Source of the DNA: Bryobacter sp.
Lineage (GTDB): Bacteria; Acidobacteriota; Terriglobia; Bryobacterales; Bryobacteraceae
DNA length: 64,000 nucleotides
Direction of reading: 5' to 3'
Assembly (NCBI GenBank): GCA_022843625.1
Contig: JALHNH010000004.1
Location: 248,001-312,000 of the forward strand
Shown: piece after piece, positions 9,332 to 17,584 of the stretch
Layout of the letters: every line of letters starts with the position of its first letter
Position numbering within the stretch: position 1 is the stretch's first letter
Made by a program: the position numbers and the translations under genes
The notes under the pieces: generated by a model
The model's input: only the letters and a program-made list of their open reading frames with translations
The model's database searches: none
Told to the model about the DNA's origin: nothing

Positions 9332-10097
9332 GCTCCTTCAACCGCGCCAGATTGGCCTTGATGCCATGCAAGCCATCAAAGTACAAGTTGCCGAAGTTGA
9401 TAAAGCGATAGCCCTGGCTCCAGGCCTTGGCTGAGGGCTCGTAGCCGCCAAGCGCAATCCCCGGAACCTTACCCGCGCTGGCCACCCGGGCAGGGAAGTC
9501 CTCAAGAAAGCGCTGCACATCCGGGTGATTCGTCTGGCCAATATGGCCTAGCGCGGCAGACAAATCCATCGGCCCGGCCAGCACCACATCCACTCCCTCC
9601 ACGGCCGCAATCGCCTCCACCTGATCGAGTGCCGCAACCGATTCCACCTGCACCACAATCATCGTTTCGTCGTTCGCATGAGGCAAATACTCACCCCACG
9701 GCACATCGTTGTAGAAGGTCCACATCGGCGAGATCCCGCGATTCCCCATCGGCGGATACTTCGCATACTGCACAGCCAGCCTTGCTTGCTCTGGCGAATC
9801 AATCTGCGGAATCATCACTCCCTGCGCGCCGATATCAAGAGCCTTCTTCATCAAACTCGGGTCCAGACCCGCAATCCGCACCAGCGGCATCGCGCCAGAC
9901 TGGCGGATCAGCGGCGGCAGCATCTCGATGGACTCAGAGCCGAAGCTCGAATGCTCGGTGTCGATCCACACCCAATCGACACCCGAGGTGGCAACCAGCT
10001 TGGCCGCCAGCGGCGCGGTGCCCATCGTGGCCGAGCCCCAGGCGGTCGCGCCCGTAGCCAGCAATTTCTTGACTTTGTTTTCGTAAGGATTAGACAA
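9312..10097 (-). CDS. HpcH/HpaI-type class II aldolase
   Basis: Pyruvate-dependent class II aldolase of the RhmA/GarL/HpaI group, splitting 2-keto-3-deoxy acids. Family motifs are WIDTEHSSF, VRIAGLDPSLMKKALDIGAQGVMIP, QVESVAALDQ (metal-binding Glu) and GPMDLSAALG. I place the start at a TTG (10097), with GGGAG about 8-10 bases upstream; it overlaps the stop of the upstream gene by 8 bases. An in-frame extension to 10133 would overlap that gene further. The exact substrate (rhamnonate, glucarate-derived or aromatic) cannot be told. Confidence 0.88.
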   Translation of the reverse strand: MSNPYENKVKKLLATGATAWGSATMGTAPLAAKLVATSGVDWVWIDTEHSSFGSESIEMLPPLIRQSGAMPLVRIAGLDPSLMKKALDIGAQGVMIPQIDSPEQARLAVQYAKYPPMGNRGISPMWTFYNDVPWGEYLPHANDETMIVVQVESVAALDQVEAIAAVEGVDVVLAGPMDLSAALGHIGQTNHPDVQRFLEDFPARVASAGKVPGIALGGYEPSAKAWSQGYRFINFGNLYFDGLHGIKANLARLKELSAKSE

Positions 10098-11070
10098 GGG
10101 GCAGAACTCCCATAAAAGATTGGAGGGCAACAAATTCCGACGTGATATCGAGCGTCAGGCTGTCGGCCTCGGCACTGGCCCCTCCGTAAACACCAGTCAC
10201 CAGCCACGACCCACCATCGTTCTGAAGCGCCACAAGGCCGCTCGAAACCTGCTCCACCAGCGCCAGATCCTCAGGCGCTCGCGAGAGCCGATAAGTCCAG
10301 GCCGCACCCCAGCCAATCTTCCCGCTCTGCGGCGTCTGATAGCGATCAGCCGCAGCATGGGCGCTCGCCTGAAGAAAATTGCGGGCAAGCCCAAGCCATC
10401 GCTCCTCACCCGTAAATCCAGCCAGCGAACTCAGCAATGCCGCACTAATCCCGTACTGGAAATACCACTGGCGCAGCTTGGCCGGGTCTACCAGATAAGA
10501 ACTCGCCTCAGCTTCTGGATACTCAGTCACCAGGCCATTCTGCCAGCTGGTATAGAGGCCCTTCGTAAGATCCGGCTGGGCCTTGTAAAGATTCGCCAGC
10601 CACTCACCGGCAGCAAGCGCAAGGTCATGCTTCCCAGCGTAAAGGCAAGCGATGCCGGCCATGCTCGTAGTCATGATCTCCTCTGTTGAGCGGGCTTCAT
10701 CGGCAAAAAATCCGCCCGAAGCCGCATTGTGCCGCGTCGCAATAAAGCCAGACAGCTTGCGGGCTAGATCCCTGCGCCCAGCCATCACTGCCCCGCAACA
10801 CAGCCAGGCATGGTTGTACGTTCGATACACCTCAAACCACGGCACTCCACTCCCGTCCAGATCCCCATCTGGCTTGAGGTAACGCGTCTCAACATAATCA
10901 AGAACGCGGTTCGCCTCCAGCACCCGGCCATGGGCCAGAAGTGCAGCAGGGGTCTTGTAATAGGCGCGCAGGTCGTCTCCGCCACGGAGTGATCCATTCG
11001 CTTCCAGTTGCTTGAGAATCCAGGAGCAACCAAGTTCGGCAGATTGCCAGGCTTTGCTATTAGCAGTCAT
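10090..11070 (-). CDS. Alpha/alpha-toroid-like protein of unknown function
   Basis: A mostly helical, soluble protein of about 326 residues. Repeated helix-turn patterns with Trp, Gly-Gly and acidic residues (SLRGGDDLRAYYKTPAALL, GGFFADEARSTEEIMTTSMAGIACL, GGSWLVTGVYGG) suggest an alpha/alpha toroid as in terpenoid cyclases and unsaturated glycosidases. No catalytic signature is clear. The ATG at 11070 lies 16 bases after the MOSC gene stop and is preferred over an extension to 11187 that would run inside that gene. It is placed between the MOSC and aldolase genes, probably in one operon. Confidence 0.7.
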   Translation of the reverse strand: MTANSKAWQSAELGCSWILKQLEANGSLRGGDDLRAYYKTPAALLAHGRVLEANRVLDYVETRYLKPDGDLDGSGVPWFEVYRTYNHAWLCCGAVMAGRRDLARKLSGFIATRHNAASGGFFADEARSTEEIMTTSMAGIACLYAGKHDLALAAGEWLANLYKAQPDLTKGLYTSWQNGLVTEYPEAEASSYLVDPAKLRQWYFQYGISAALLSSLAGFTGEERWLGLARNFLQASAHAAADRYQTPQSGKIGWGAAWTYRLSRAPEDLALVEQVSSGLVALQNDGGSWLVTGVYGGASAEADSLTLDITSEFVALQSFMGVLPLV

Positions 11071-11086
11071 TGGGTAGTTCACGATT

Positions 11087-11800
11087 TCAAAATTCAAGGT
11101 ACACAGAGTCACCAACGCTGACCGCTCCCGGTTGCACCGTTGTGCCATACATACCAAACTGTGCTCCTCGCTCCTGGGCGAGAGCACGGAGCACGCCAGA
11201 GTTGGACACAGCAGGATTCGCTGGGTCGATATTGACCATCACACAGCGCTTGTCCCTGCTGTCGAGCCGGCAGCGGAGGCTTCCGATATTCAAAATCGCA
11301 CCTCCCCATGCATCCTCAGGAAAGGGATCGGATTCCGAACAATCGATCAGGATGTTTGGGCGGAAGCGAAGAGCCGAGAGAGGTGCCGAGACCAGCTTGG
11401 AGAGGCTACCAACACTCTGGATTGACAACAAAGAAATAGGAAAGGTATCAAACACACCACTGTATTGCTTAATGACACGAACACCTTCTCCAAGTCTCTG
11501 GGCAAGTTCCGGGTCTGCCACCTCAAATTCATTCCCGTCCGGCGTACGAACCAATGTCTTGGAACCCTCGACATCATTGGGATCCTGAAACCGAGGTTGG
11601 TAGTGCCACAAATCGGGCTTCTCCCGGATCGTAAGCCAGGGAAAACCGCTGCGTTCCGCGTTGGGCCGGATGAAAGCCCAGCGCCGGTCTCCTGCAAAGC
11701 CGTGCCAGGAAACGGCTGCCGTTTGCAAGTCTTCACAAGCCATAGACTTTACCGGATAGCGGCGTAACTCACGGACAACGCCTACTCTTCGAGGACTCAT
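11087..11800 (-). CDS. MOSC domain protein
   Basis: Contains an N-terminal MOSC beta-barrel (VVRELRRYPVKSMACEDLQ, then GDRRWAFI) and a C-terminal MOSC domain with the conserved cysteine in DKRCVMVNID. MOSC proteins carry or accept sulfur for molybdenum-cofactor enzymes such as mARC-type reductases. No partner enzyme is nearby, so its role here is open. The ATG at 11800 opens directly with MSPRRVGVV. It is divergent from the RidA-family gene with 79 bases between. Confidence 0.85.
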   Translation of the reverse strand: MSPRRVGVVRELRRYPVKSMACEDLQTAAVSWHGFAGDRRWAFIRPNAERSGFPWLTIREKPDLWHYQPRFQDPNDVEGSKTLVRTPDGNEFEVADPELAQRLGEGVRVIKQYSGVFDTFPISLLSIQSVGSLSKLVSAPLSALRFRPNILIDCSESDPFPEDAWGGAILNIGSLRCRLDSRDKRCVMVNIDPANPAVSNSGVLRALAQERGAQFGMYGTTVQPGAVSVGDSVYLEF

Positions 11801-11879
11801 GTTTCGAGATTAGCATTCACCCTTTCTACTCTCGCCTCAGGAGCAGAAGTGTTATTGTACGAGTTTCGTCGCTAGCCAT

Positions 11880-12245
11880 ATGCACTTTATCGATTCCGAC
11901 CTCGACTTCCCGATCAGCTCTGCAGTAGTTCATAACGGACGCGTCTTTGAAGCGGTCGTAACAGGGATTCCAGACGGGGATTCAAAGCCCGTAGCCGGAG
12001 GGGCAGCCTCGGAAATGCGAGAGTGTTTCCGGCAATTAGATCTCCTGCTGGCCGCCGCAGGCGTAGACCGCTCCTGCATCTGCACCGCCCGGCTCTATCT
12101 GCAGGACGTTGTAGGCGAGATCCGCGACGTCAACGTCTTCTGGAAAGAATACTTCGGCAATCACCCCGTGGTCAGGCGTGCCTATGGCGTTCAACTCCAA
12201 TCCGGTATGCGTGTGGAGGCAGCCTTTACCGCTGAGCTGCCTTGA
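11880..12245 (+). CDS. RidA family deaminase-like protein
   Basis: YjgF/RidA fold, 121 residues, the usual size. The family pattern is seen in GRVFEAVVTGIPDG, QLDLLLAAAGVDRSCICTARLYLQD and the C-terminal RVEAAFTAEL, where the family keeps an Arg and Glu. Canonical RidA hydrolyses reactive enamine/imine intermediates, but many subfamilies differ and the active-site Arg context here is not canonical (VQLQSGMRVEAAF). It shares the TTGA junction with the MFS gene, suggesting the two act on the same metabolite. Confidence 0.85.
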   Translation: MHFIDSDLDFPISSAVVHNGRVFEAVVTGIPDGDSKPVAGGAASEMRECFRQLDLLLAAAGVDRSCICTARLYLQDVVGEIRDVNVFWKEYFGNHPVVRRAYGVQLQSGMRVEAAFTAELP

Positions 12246-13423
12246 TCGCAGTCCGCTGGCAAACCGTTCTCATTCTGGCCTGTGCCGCCGGCATCAACTA
12301 CGCAGACCGCACCTCGCTCTCCGTCGTCTATCCCCTGCTTCAGGCAGACCTCCATCTAAGCGACTTGCAGCTCGCCGCCATCGGCACTCTCTTCCTCTGG
12401 AGCTACGCCATCGGCTCCCTCGGTGCCGGCATCATTGCAGACCGGCTCCCCAGAAACCGCGTCATCCTCTGGAGCCTCATTGCCTGGAGTCTGGTAACCG
12501 TCTTGTCTGGCTTTGCCCGCACAGCCAATGAGCTGCTCGCCACCAGAGTCCTGCTCGGGCTCGCCGAGTGCTTTTACCTCCCTGCCGCCATAGCCCTCAT
12601 TGCCGATCATCATCCGGTAGAGAGCCGCGGCCGCGCCTTGTCTCTGCACATGTGCGGTCTCTATGTTGGCCTCGTCGGAGGCGGAGCCTTGTCAGGCTAT
12701 CTCGGAGAAACTTACGGCTGGCGCTACGGGCTCTTTGTGCTGGGTGCCGCCGGGCTTGTGCTAGCGCTTGTGTGCCACATGTTCCTCAAAGAAGTACCTC
12801 GCGAGCAAGTCACAAGCAGCGGCAGAGTTTTGGGGCTGCTAAAGAATCGCGGCTACCTTCTGATCGCTGGCCAGGCGATGTTGATTGCCGTCGGCACCTG
12901 GATGTTCTTCAACTGGATGCCGCTCTACTTCCGCGAAACTTACGGCTTAAGCCTCGCCATGGCTGGCCTCTCCGGCACCGCTCTTCTCCAACTCTCGGCC
13001 GTGGCCGGGTACTCCGCTGGCGGCGTACTTTCAGACCGCGCCGCGCTCAAATCCAGCGCCGGGCGGCTCAAGCTCATGAGCCTCTGCTACCTGCTTTGCG
13101 CCCCCTGCCTGCTGGTCTTCCTCACCGGAGGAGGCATGCTCTTGGTCGGCTGCGGAGTGGTCATATTCTCCTTCCTTCGATCCGTCGCCGCCTCCAACGA
13201 AACAGCAGCACTTTGCGATTTAATCGACGCTCGAGACAGAGCCACCGCACAAAGCCTGATGAATACCTTGAACACCCTCGCCGGCGGCGCTGGCGTCTTT
13301 GTCGCTGGCTATCTCAAGGCCGACTGGGGCTTAAGCGGCGTCTTCGCTGGCGTCGGTTTATTGGTGGTCATGGCGGCTGGCCTCGTATGGCTGGTGAAGC
13401 CTGTTGATAAACTCGCCCAATGA
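12242..13423 (+). CDS. Major facilitator superfamily transporter
   Basis: A 393-residue inner-membrane carrier with about 12 hydrophobic helices. Helix 1 carries INYADRTSLSVVYPLLQADL and loop 2-3 carries GIIADRLPRNRVI, the typical MFS signature. It resembles the anion:cation symporter family that takes up sugar acids such as glucarate and galactonate. The start is a TTG overlapping the RidA stop. It overlaps the sialidase-like gene by 4 bases (ATGA), so RidA, MFS and sialidase are probably one operon. Confidence 0.9.
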   Translation: MIAVRWQTVLILACAAGINYADRTSLSVVYPLLQADLHLSDLQLAAIGTLFLWSYAIGSLGAGIIADRLPRNRVILWSLIAWSLVTVLSGFARTANELLATRVLLGLAECFYLPAAIALIADHHPVESRGRALSLHMCGLYVGLVGGGALSGYLGETYGWRYGLFVLGAAGLVLALVCHMFLKEVPREQVTSSGRVLGLLKNRGYLLIAGQAMLIAVGTWMFFNWMPLYFRETYGLSLAMAGLSGTALLQLSAVAGYSAGGVLSDRAALKSSAGRLKLMSLCYLLCAPCLLVFLTGGGMLLVGCGVVIFSFLRSVAASNETAALCDLIDARDRATAQSLMNTLNTLAGGAGVFVAGYLKADWGLSGVFAGVGLLVVMAAGLVWLVKPVDKLAQ

Positions 13424-14574
13424 ATTTCTTGCTGTTTTTAATGCTGGCCGCAGAGCCTCGTGTCGAGATGGGCGAACCGCGCCTGGTCGTCGCCGGGCCA
13501 GCAGACGAACATCGTTGGGGCCGCTGGCAGTTTCCCGTTCTTGAGGCAGCGCCCGGCGGAAAGCTTCTCCTCTTCGTCCATGTAGAACAGGATTCCGCCG
13601 CCTCCTACGGCAAGGCTCGCAAGACCTATCTTTCAGGCGATCAAGGCAAGACCTGGCGAGAAGACCCACAGGCCGCAAACGGGGCCTTCGGTCTCAAACT
13701 CAAAAACGGCGACTGGTTAAGAACCGATACCGTGGCCGCAACCCCAGCCGCCTCAATCCCACTGCCCAAACAGGTGGCCGAGCGCGTCAGCTACAAAACC
13801 CCTTTCCAGCTCTATCTCATGCGAGAACTTCCAGAGTCCATGCGCCGCATCTTCTTCCAGCGTTACCAGGGCGGGGCATGGAAGCCCGAGTCGCAGATAC
13901 TCGACGATGCTCACGCCTTGCGCTACGTCACTGGCGGCCTGATGCCGCAGATCTGGTGGGGCGACATGAAGGTCCTCAAAGATGGCACCCTGCTCGCCCT
14001 CACCTATCCCTACTATCACGACAGCCAGCCCGTGCCCTTCACCTCTTCAGCCTCGTACATGTCGAAAGATCACGGCCGCTCCTGGGCCAAAACCGGGCAC
14101 ATCCTCTACGACGAAGCAGACCGCCGCCGCGATGGCTTTACCGAACCAGCCCTCGAAGTCCTGCCCGATGGCCGCCTCCTCGCCGTGCTAAGAACCACCG
14201 ATGGCAATGGCATCGGCCCGATGTATCGGAGCTGGTCTGCCGATCAGGGTAAGACCTGGTCGCGCCCGGAAGTCTTCACCGAAACAGGCGTTCTGCCCCG
14301 CCTCTTGCAACTGGCCAATGGTGTCCTTGTGCTCTCCTCCGGCCGCCCCGGAGTAGACCTTCGCTTCAGCCACGACGCAGGCAAAACCTGGACCAAACCC
14401 CACACGCTAGTGCCGGTCCCCGACCCCTCCAAGCCACAAGCCGATTCCTGCGGCTACACCTCACTCCTCCCACTCGGCAAAGATCGCTTCCTGATCACCT
14501 ACTCCTGGTTCACTCCACCCACTGGCCGAAAGTCGATCTACGTGCGCGAGGTCAAGGTCACTGCGGGTCGGTAA
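13420..14574 (+). CDS. Exported BNR-repeat sialidase-like glycosidase
   Basis: Six-bladed beta-propeller of the sialidase superfamily, 384 residues. Four Asp-boxes can be read: SGDQGKTW, SKDHGRSW, SADQGKTW and SHDAGKTW. An N-terminal hydrophobic stretch (MNFLLFLMLAAEP) suggests export. The catalytic Arg triad, Tyr and Asp of true neuraminidases cannot be placed with confidence, so the substrate may not be sialic acid; related proteins include exo-glycosidases acting on other sugars. Its operon with an MFS carrier suggests release followed by uptake. The 3' end overlaps the convergent gene by 17 bases. Confidence 0.82.
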   Translation: MNFLLFLMLAAEPRVEMGEPRLVVAGPADEHRWGRWQFPVLEAAPGGKLLLFVHVEQDSAASYGKARKTYLSGDQGKTWREDPQAANGAFGLKLKNGDWLRTDTVAATPAASIPLPKQVAERVSYKTPFQLYLMRELPESMRRIFFQRYQGGAWKPESQILDDAHALRYVTGGLMPQIWWGDMKVLKDGTLLALTYPYYHDSQPVPFTSSASYMSKDHGRSWAKTGHILYDEADRRRDGFTEPALEVLPDGRLLAVLRTTDGNGIGPMYRSWSADQGKTWSRPEVFTETGVLPRLLQLANGVLVLSSGRPGVDLRFSHDAGKTWTKPHTLVPVPDPSKPQADSCGYTSLLPLGKDRFLITYSWFTPPTGRKSIYVREVKVTAGR

Positions 14575-15334
14575 GCAGTTGAGATTCCGAGCTGTAGCGG
14601 CGGTAGTTGAAGTAGCGCAACTCGTTTGAGTAATCTTTGCCAGATTCGGTGAGGTAACGCGCAAGCGTCCAGATTCCTTCCGGCAGACGCTGCAGCTCAA
14701 CCGTGGTTTTCGCCCCCGCACGCAGCTTGCCTGAGTTAACGATGTTGTTCGAATACGGGTAGCTGATGCGCCCAACAGCAAGCTGGTGCAGCAGCCACTC
14801 GACATTACGAATCGCGGTGATTTCAGCACGCCTCCAGTGCAGGTCTGCCTGGTCGATCCAGAGCTTGTAGCGAAACGAATTCAGCAGGTACACCCTAACC
14901 CCCGCCGCAGGGCGCGTCTCAATCACATGCGTTGGCCGGCCATCGATACTCTCAAGGCCCAGATATGTGGCAACATGCACCTTTGGCAGCAGCTCCAGGT
15001 ACTGACGCTCGCTACGCCAGTTGTACTCCGGCCCGGGCTTCTCAAGATGACTCGCCAGCCGCCTGCGTTCCGCTTCAAGCTCGGCACCGCTCAGCGCTTT
15101 GCCGCCGGACTCGGTTCTACGCCAGTACATCGCACCAGAAACAAGATTGATCTCATAAGTCTGCTGGCGCGTCAGCTTGCCTTTGTAAAATGAGCATTCT
15201 TCCGAAGTCCAGACATAACCGCGAAGCTTGTCGAGATTGGTCTGATCGAGCGTCACAGACTGATCGAGAATCACATAAGGGTCGGGCTTTGGCGCTTGGG
15301 CCGCGAAGAGAAGAAGACTCTGGCGCCGGGTCAC
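14558..15334 (-). CDS. Exported protein of unknown function, tandem paralog B
   Basis: 258 residues with a short N-terminal signal-like stretch (MTRRQSLLLFAAQAP). I do not recognise a named family. It aligns by eye with the upstream neighbour along its length: LDKLRGYVW matches FEKLRGYVF, YEINLVSGAMYWRR matches FEINLVGPGMYFRK, VGRISYPYSNNIVNSG matches IGRLSLPYSPGLINRG, and both end in SESQLLTDPQ. The pair overlaps by 4 bases. It probably folds as a lipoprotein-carrier-like beta sheet, but that is a guess. Confidence 0.75.
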   Translation of the reverse strand: MTRRQSLLLFAAQAPKPDPYVILDQSVTLDQTNLDKLRGYVWTSEECSFYKGKLTRQQTYEINLVSGAMYWRRTESGGKALSGAELEAERRRLASHLEKPGPEYNWRSERQYLELLPKVHVATYLGLESIDGRPTHVIETRPAAGVRVYLLNSFRYKLWIDQADLHWRRAEITAIRNVEWLLHQLAVGRISYPYSNNIVNSGKLRAGAKTTVELQRLPEGIWTLARYLTESGKDYSNELRYFNYRRYSSESQLLTDPQ

Positions 15335-16119
15335 TGTGGGTCCGTCAGAAGTTGAGATTCTGAAGTGAATTTGCGGAACTTCGAGAAATTGAGTTCTGAC
15401 ACAAACCCGGGTTTTTCGATGTGGTAACTCTTTGGTGCCCAGACGCCATCTTCCAGCCTTTGTGTCCGGAAGGTGAGTGTGGTTCCAGGGTCCATATCGC
15501 CACGGTTGATCAGGCCGGGAGAGTAGGGCAGCGAGAGCCGCCCGATCAGAATCTGGTTGAGCGCAAATTGCGTTCGTTTTCGAATCTCACACACCGCTTC
15601 AATCCAGTGTCCTGTCTCGCGATCCAGCGTCAGGCGGCATCGCGAATGGGTTAGGAATTCCGCCTGACGCAGAGGCTGCTCTGGTGGCTTCGACTCAAGG
15701 ATGATTGCCGGGTGCCCGTCTACTGTCCTTTCGCCCTTGAAGCTGAATTTGTGCGTCGCAACATAAATTTCGAGTGCCTCACGTTCTTTGCGCCACGGAG
15801 CTTCAGTATCGGAACCTTTCGCTTGACTGAGGTGAATCCGCAGCCGTTTTTGCTCCAGATCTGAGTCTTCAGGAGAAAGCGGCAAGTCGTTCGCACTCAG
15901 TTTGCGAAAGTACATGCCAGGCCCAACCAGATTGATCTCAAAACTCTGCGTTTCGCGCAGATGCCGCGCGGCCCGAGTTGTGTCATGCACTTCAAATACA
16001 TAGCCCCGAAGTTTTTCGAAGTTGAGCTCATCGTGAGTGATCGACAGGGCAAGAAGAGATTGCCAGTCCGGGGTTGCGGCGCGGAGGGTTGCGGTAGCGA
16101 GGAGAGCGCGTCGCGTCAT
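15331..16119 (-). CDS. Exported protein of unknown function, tandem paralog A
   Basis: 262 residues, first gene of the tandem pair. It starts MTRRALLATATLRA, a signal-like segment, and contains a charged linker around residues 80-110 and the conserved blocks described for paralog B. No catalytic motif, cysteine pair or membrane helix is visible. It is divergent from the HhH protein gene with 11 bases between starts, so the promoters must overlap coding sequence. The pair most likely arose by duplication in place; function unknown. Confidence 0.75.
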   Translation of the reverse strand: MTRRALLATATLRAATPDWQSLLALSITHDELNFEKLRGYVFEVHDTTRAARHLRETQSFEINLVGPGMYFRKLSANDLPLSPEDSDLEQKRLRIHLSQAKGSDTEAPWRKEREALEIYVATHKFSFKGERTVDGHPAIILESKPPEQPLRQAEFLTHSRCRLTLDRETGHWIEAVCEIRKRTQFALNQILIGRLSLPYSPGLINRGDMDPGTTLTFRTQRLEDGVWAPKSYHIEKPGFVSELNFSKFRKFTSESQLLTDPQ

Positions 16120-16130
16120 ACTCTTTCATT

Positions 16131-16433
16131 ATGAGTATGCCAGTCAGAAATTTGGCCGACCTGCACGGTATCGGCAAGAGCATGTTGAAAGATTTCGAAT
16201 TGCTCGGCGTGAAGAACGTTTCCGATCTGGCGCAGCGCGATGGGGATCGCCTGTACCGAACGCTTGAGAAGAAAACAGGATCGCGGCAGGATCCTTGCGT
16301 GCTCGATGTCTTTCGGTGTGCCGTAGCTCAGGCCAAAAATGCGCAGTTGCCGCGTGAGCAATGCAATTGGTGGTGGTGGAGCCGCGAGCGTCTTGCCGGG
16401 CGGCTCGCGCCAGCCCATCTGAAGGGACGTTGA
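16131..16433 (+). CDS. Helix-hairpin-helix protein, Cdd1-like
   Basis: 100 residues. An HhH motif (LADLHGIGKSMLKDFELLGVK) is followed by the family blocks DPCVLDVFRCAVAQA and a Trp-rich NWWWWSRERL. This matches the small Cdd1/"mitomycin resistance-like" HhH proteins, presumed to bind DNA non-specifically. Cellular role is not established. Two in-frame ATGs (16131, 16137) are possible; the first is used. Confidence 0.8.
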   Translation: MSMPVRNLADLHGIGKSMLKDFELLGVKNVSDLAQRDGDRLYRTLEKKTGSRQDPCVLDVFRCAVAQAKNAQLPREQCNWWWWSRERLAGRLAPAHLKGR

Positions 16434-16577
16434 TGAATGGGCTGCATAGCGGATACACCACTGGCTCTGTTTGTTTGTTGTGATTTAGGCAAATTGTCGA
16501 CGAACTGACCCGACGTTTAGTTGGACTGTCCCGGGCGGGTCATCCTATTGGAGGGCACATTGATGTAAAAAAATAGC

Positions 16578-16931
16578 CTAGGCCTGAATCATCTGCTGAA
16601 TGGATTGAGCAGTGATCTCGCCGTGTGTAGCTACCGCAGAAGGCGTGCCCTTGCGGAAGACGATGATTTGAGGTGAGGCGTGCTCGATTCCGGTGGTTTC
16701 GGCAATGAAGTTCGACATTGGCCGTTCTTTCTTGACCGAGATCATATAAATCGGAACCTGCGGGTGGGCCGCCTGAAATTTTTCTACTTGCGAATTGGCC
16801 TTCATGCTGATGATGCAAGTAGGACTGTGCTTAAACAGCACTGCCACTTCTTGCTCGCCAAGGCGGGCAAAACCAGTCTCGCCCTCCAGGGGCAGCATCG
16901 TCGTCGTTTCTTCTTTTTTATCCCAGAACAT
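16578..16931 (-). CDS. YtxJ/BrxC-like thioredoxin-fold protein
   Basis: Bacillithiol-system redox protein family (DUF2847). The protein has the family blocks VLFKHSPTCIIS, VPIYMISVKKERPMSNFIAETTGIEHASPQIIVFRKG and ATHGEIT. The single Cys39 sits where the family's CPIS motif lies, here CIIS. The 117-residue product from the ATG at 16931 fits the family size; a TTG extension to 16976 adds 15 residues with no clear support. Likely role is monothiol de-bacillithiolation, inferred from family. Confidence 0.85.
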   Translation of the reverse strand: MFWDKKEETTTMLPLEGETGFARLGEQEVAVLFKHSPTCIISMKANSQVEKFQAAHPQVPIYMISVKKERPMSNFIAETTGIEHASPQIIVFRKGTPSAVATHGEITAQSIQQMIQA

Positions 16932-17140
16932 CTTTATCTTTTCAGGCTCAATAATGAGATGCGACTTATACGCCAAACGATTTCGCTAATTTTGGCGCAG
17001 CGGTAAATCTAATCTTCGATTGTAGCGACTGCTTTAGCACCGCAGAGATTCTGCTGATATGCTGTCCTGCAACTGTCACGCCTAAACCAATTCATCGCAC
17101 TGCGAGGCCATTTTGTGGCGACTGATGTCTGGATTCGTCG

Positions 17141-17551
17141 ATGAGCGTTTTCACACTAACTGGAGCTCAGGAGCGCTGGGCGTCGAAGCCAAGACGAGAT
17201 TGCTCCAGTGCAGAGCGACGAGAACTGCTGATCGGGCAACGAAGTCTTTGCGCGTTTTCAGGGGCGTTGATGGTTTTTGAGCCTCAAAGCCAGAACATGA
17301 GAAAAGACGGACCGGGCTGCCATCCTCTTTATCCCACGCTGGATCATTTGGCCCCCGGCACCAGAAATCATGGCCTGCAAATCGTCTGCCAAGGCTTGAA
17401 TGAGGTGAAGGGCCAGCTTCCGTTGGGCTTGTTCCGCGTTCTGCTGGTTTCAGAGGCGTGGAGGGATCTGATGCAGGCCTGGCGCGATCAGGCACTCAGG
17501 GATAGTCATGACTTTGCAGCCTTTCGGAAGCTGCTGAGAGACTGCACATGA
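17141..17551 (+). CDS. HNH-like small protein of unknown function
   Basis: 136 residues, soluble. The middle resembles an HNH nuclease: LCAFSGAL, then LDHLAPG (Asp68, His69), GLQIVCQGLNEVKGQLP (Cys83, Asn87, Lys90). The zinc-cysteine set of classic HNH proteins is incomplete, so activity is doubtful. Convergent with bacterioferritin, with a small hairpin between. It could also be a remnant of a larger nuclease; no restriction-modification partner is nearby. Confidence 0.6.
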   Translation: MSVFTLTGAQERWASKPRRDCSSAERRELLIGQRSLCAFSGALMVFEPQSQNMRKDGPGCHPLYPTLDHLAPGTRNHGLQIVCQGLNEVKGQLPLGLFRVLLVSEAWRDLMQAWRDQALRDSHDFAAFRKLLRDCT

Positions 17552-17563
17552 AGCCTATGGGTG

Positions 17564-17582
17564 CAGCGCCACTGAAGCGCTG
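17564..17582. terminator. Possible hairpin between convergent genes
   Basis: CAGCGC at 17564-17569 pairs with GCGCTG at 17577-17582 across a 7-base loop, between the ends of the HNH-like gene and bacterioferritin. There is no U-tract on either side, so it is at best a weak or factor-assisted terminator. Confidence 0.3.
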
Positions 17583-17584
17583 GG

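Noticed and set aside
12568..13407. 279-residue Arg-rich frame inside the MFS gene
   Set aside because: Shadow in another frame of the transporter; composition is extreme and no motif is present.
16566..16580. Terminator after the YtxJ-like gene
   Set aside because: There is a run of seven T on the minus strand, but the preceding GGCCTAGGC is a direct palindrome without a loop and cannot form a stable hairpin.
14900..16600. Replication origin at the skew change near 15-16 kb
   Set aside because: No dnaA, dnaN, parAB or DnaA-box cluster is seen, and a second skew change near 37 kb does not fit a single origin.
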